Shown here: one piece after another, positions 45,988 through 47,257 of the stretch
Position numbering within the stretch: position 1 is the stretch's first letter
Layout: each line of letters opens with the position of its first letter
DNA from: Peptococcaceae bacterium
GTDB lineage: Bacteria; Bacillota; Dehalobacteriia; UBA4068; JAAVYR01
Length of the DNA: 47,257 nucleotides
Direction: 5' to 3'
Assembly: GCA_022791255.1 (NCBI GenBank)
Contig: JAAVYR010000012.1
Span: 1-47,257, forward strand
The notes under the pieces: model-generated
What the model saw: only the letters and a program-made list of their open reading frames with translations
Told to the model about the DNA's origin: nothing
Database searches by the model: none
Position numbers and translations under genes: made by a program

Positions 45988-46842
45988 ATGGCACTGGTAT
46001 CAATGGTAGAATTATTGGGAAAGGCACAAAAGGGCGGTTATGCAGTGGGAGCTTTTAACTGCAATAATATGGAAATCGTCCAAGCGATTATCGCAGCAGC
46101 AGAGGCGGAAAATGCACCGGTCATCGTCCAAGCAAGCCAAGGGGCTATCAAATATGCCGGTATCGAATACATAGCCACCATGACGAAACTTGCTGCTGAA
46201 AAAGCTTCTATCCCTGTTTGTCTGCACTTAGACCATGGGACAGGCTTTGACCAGGTAATGCAATGTATCCGCAATGGTTTTTCTTCTGTGATGATAGACG
46301 GCTCTAAACTGCCTCTGGAAGAAAATATTGTATTGACCAATCGAGTATTGGATGTAGCGCGGGCAACTGGTGTTTCTGTAGAAGCGGAATTAGGGAAAAT
46401 CGGTGGTACAGAAGATGATATCACCGTCAGTGAAAAGGAAGCTATGTATACAGAGCCAGAAGAAGCCAAGTATTTCATTGATCACTGTAAAGTAGACGCG
46501 CTGGCTATCGCTATCGGTACAGCTCATGGGCAATACAAGGGCACACCGAAACTAGACTTGCCTCGTCTGGAAAAAATTGCTGGTATGCTGGATACGCCTA
46601 TCGTGCTGCATGGCTCCTCTGGGGTGCCAGATGACGCTATCCGGGCAGCTATCGAACGGGGCGTGTGCAAAGTAAACATCGACACCAATATCCGGGAAGC
46701 TTTCATGGCTGGGGTAAAGGACGCTTTGGCACAGAACCCATCTGAAATCGACCCACGGAAGGTATTAGGGCCAGCCAGAGAAAGAATGACTGCCATCGTC
46801 AGAGAAAAAATCCGTCTCTTTGGCAGCTCTAATCAAGCGTAG
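45988..46842 (+). CDS. fba: Class II fructose-1,6-bisphosphate aldolase
   Basis: 284 residues. GYAVGAFNCNNMEIVQAIIAAAE is the start of the barrel. Zinc ligands lie in PVCLHLDHGTGFD, VEAELGKIGGTEDD, AIGTAHGQYKGTPKL and VLHGSSGVPDDAIRAAI. It cleaves fructose 1,6-bisphosphate in glycolysis or runs in reverse in gluconeogenesis. KVNIDTNIREAF is the phosphate-binding end. ATG 45988 follows ATAGGAGG. The gene ends before a palindromic repeat and a terminator. Confidence 0.96.
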   Translation: MALVSMVELLGKAQKGGYAVGAFNCNNMEIVQAIIAAAEAENAPVIVQASQGAIKYAGIEYIATMTKLAAEKASIPVCLHLDHGTGFDQVMQCIRNGFSSVMIDGSKLPLEENIVLTNRVLDVARATGVSVEAELGKIGGTEDDITVSEKEAMYTEPEEAKYFIDHCKVDALAIAIGTAHGQYKGTPKLDLPRLEKIAGMLDTPIVLHGSSGVPDDAIRAAIERGVCKVNIDTNIREAFMAGVKDALAQNPSEIDPRKVLGPARERMTAIVREKIRLFGSSNQA

Positions 46843-46854
46843 TATATTTTGCCA

Positions 46855-46992
46855 CGCTGTACGGATGGTGCCACTTTGTACGAAAGCAAAATTCACTACT
46901 TCCCATGCAAAAGTAATTGTCGGAAGTAGTAAGTAATTTTCTCGTACTCTGTGGCATAATAGGTCATCCTGAGGAACGAAGTGACGAAGGAT
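46855..46992. repeat. Composite palindromic repeat (copy C)
   Basis: GGTGCCACTTTGTACGA (46867-46883) mirrors GTACTCTGTGGCA (46944-46956). Inside, AAAATT and ACTACTTCC mirror GGAAGTAGT and AATTTT around the loop with AAAAGTAATTGTC (46910-46922). The core matches those of copies A and B at 14.3-14.9 kb. On the right it continues into GTCATCCTGAGGAACG and GACGAAGGATC, the short family arm; a left counterpart is missing. Confidence 0.75.
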
Positions 46993-46995
46993 CTT

Positions 46996-47030
46996 AAAAA
47001 GACTTGCAATTTAGATTGCAAGTCTTTTTT
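46996..47030. terminator. Bidirectional terminator after fba
   Basis: AAAAAGACTTGCAA and TTGCAAGTCTTTTTT pair around a six-base loop. It lies between fba (+) and the partial minus-strand gene. Confidence 0.9.
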
Positions 47031-47040
47031 ATTTTAAATC

Positions 47041-47257
47041 TTATGCCTGGCAGCAGTCATAGCCCAGGTTAAAGAAAATCCACAAGTTCTTTTCAAAGGG
47101 GGCATAAAGCCGCTTGTAGAGTTGGTCTACTTTGGACAGTCTATCCCGGAGATAATCGGAGGCCAAGTATTGCTGTAAATCTTTGAATATGACTTCCTGC
47201 CCTTTTTTTAATTTGCCGTATCGTTCGCTGCTTTTGATTTTCTCCAGATAGAATTTA
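47041..47257 (-). CDS. C-terminal end of an unknown minus-strand gene (cut by window edge)
   Basis: An uninterrupted minus-strand frame runs from the window edge to a TAA at 47041-47043, giving the last 71 residues of a protein. It is charged and helical (KLKKGQEVIFKDLQQYLAS, YLRDRLSKVDQLYKRL) and ends WIFFNLGYDCCQA. The terminator at 46996-47030 lies directly behind it, which supports a real gene. The product cannot be named from this piece. Confidence 0.6.
   Translation of the reverse strand, partial: KFYLEKIKSSERYGKLKKGQEVIFKDLQQYLASDYLRDRLSKVDQLYKRLYAPFEKNLWIFFNLGYDCCQA

Overview
The window looks like a chromosomal segment of a low-to-mid GC Bacillota, most probably class Clostridia (Peptococcaceae-like) or a related lineage. 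Three things point there: Shine-Dalgarno sites of the AGGAGG type before almost every gene, housekeeping blocks typical of that group (rpsF-ssb-rpsR with DUF2232-rplI-lonC-dnaB, dgt-dnaG-rpoD, carD-yacL-ispD-ispF, walJ-htrA-rlmH), and a SCIFF ranthipeptide pair. The exact genus cannot be fixed from sequence alone. Nearly all genes lie on the + strand.

Layout. 1-1.4 kb: the tail of a probable polymorphic toxin, a probable membrane immunity protein, and a decayed second copy of both. 1.4-2.2 kb: tRNA-Glu, tRNA-Met and a YdcZ-type transporter on the minus strand. 2.4-5.1 kb: membrane and envelope genes (CvpA, HEAT-repeat protein, MscS channel, DUF951). 5.1-12.9 kb: rpsF-ssb-rpsR, two tandem DUF2232 membrane proteins, rplI, lonC and dnaB. 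13-18 kb: ilvC, about 0.8 kb of nested palindromic repeats, a VanW-domain protein and purA. 17.7-19.7 kb: tRNA-Lys/Glu/Gly, with the SCIFF precursor apparently on the same transcript, then its radical SAM maturase. 20-26.4 kb: an M23 peptidase, trxB, walJ, htrA, a DUF2089 fusion protein and rlmH. 26.4-33.5 kb: sfsA and small genes on the minus strand, an HD-GYP-like protein, dgt, dnaG and rpoD. 33.6-39.1 kb: an NSS transporter, tRNA-Asn, a CAU tRNA, carD, yacL, ispD and ispF. 39.4-47.3 kb: argS, pyrG, femX, alr, a zinc-ribbon protein, fba and a partial unknown gene.

How the genes fit together: most are core information processing (replication helicase, primase, sigma factor, ribosomal proteins, aminoacylation), nucleotide supply (PurA, PyrG, Dgt), envelope building (FemX, Alr, M23, VanW, MscS, WalJ) and isoprenoid precursor synthesis (IspD, IspF). 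Accessory content is small: the toxin/immunity remnant, the SCIFF pair, the DUF2089 fusion, and a family of dispersed palindromic repeats present in at least ten intergenic places.

The most surprising observation is in pyrG. The CTP synthase is full length and its synthetase half looks normal, but the glutaminase half has lost the nucleophilic cysteine (Asn instead), the catalytic histidine (Leu instead) and a glutamine-binding Gln (Glu instead). It should therefore depend on ammonia or on an unknown ammonia donor. Other points for a second look are a roughly 0.5 kb composite inverted repeat with a perfectly conserved loop in three copies, the SCIFF precursor on a tRNA transcript, a possible leader-peptide attenuator before dnaG, and an HD-GYP-like protein that has lost the H of its HD motif.
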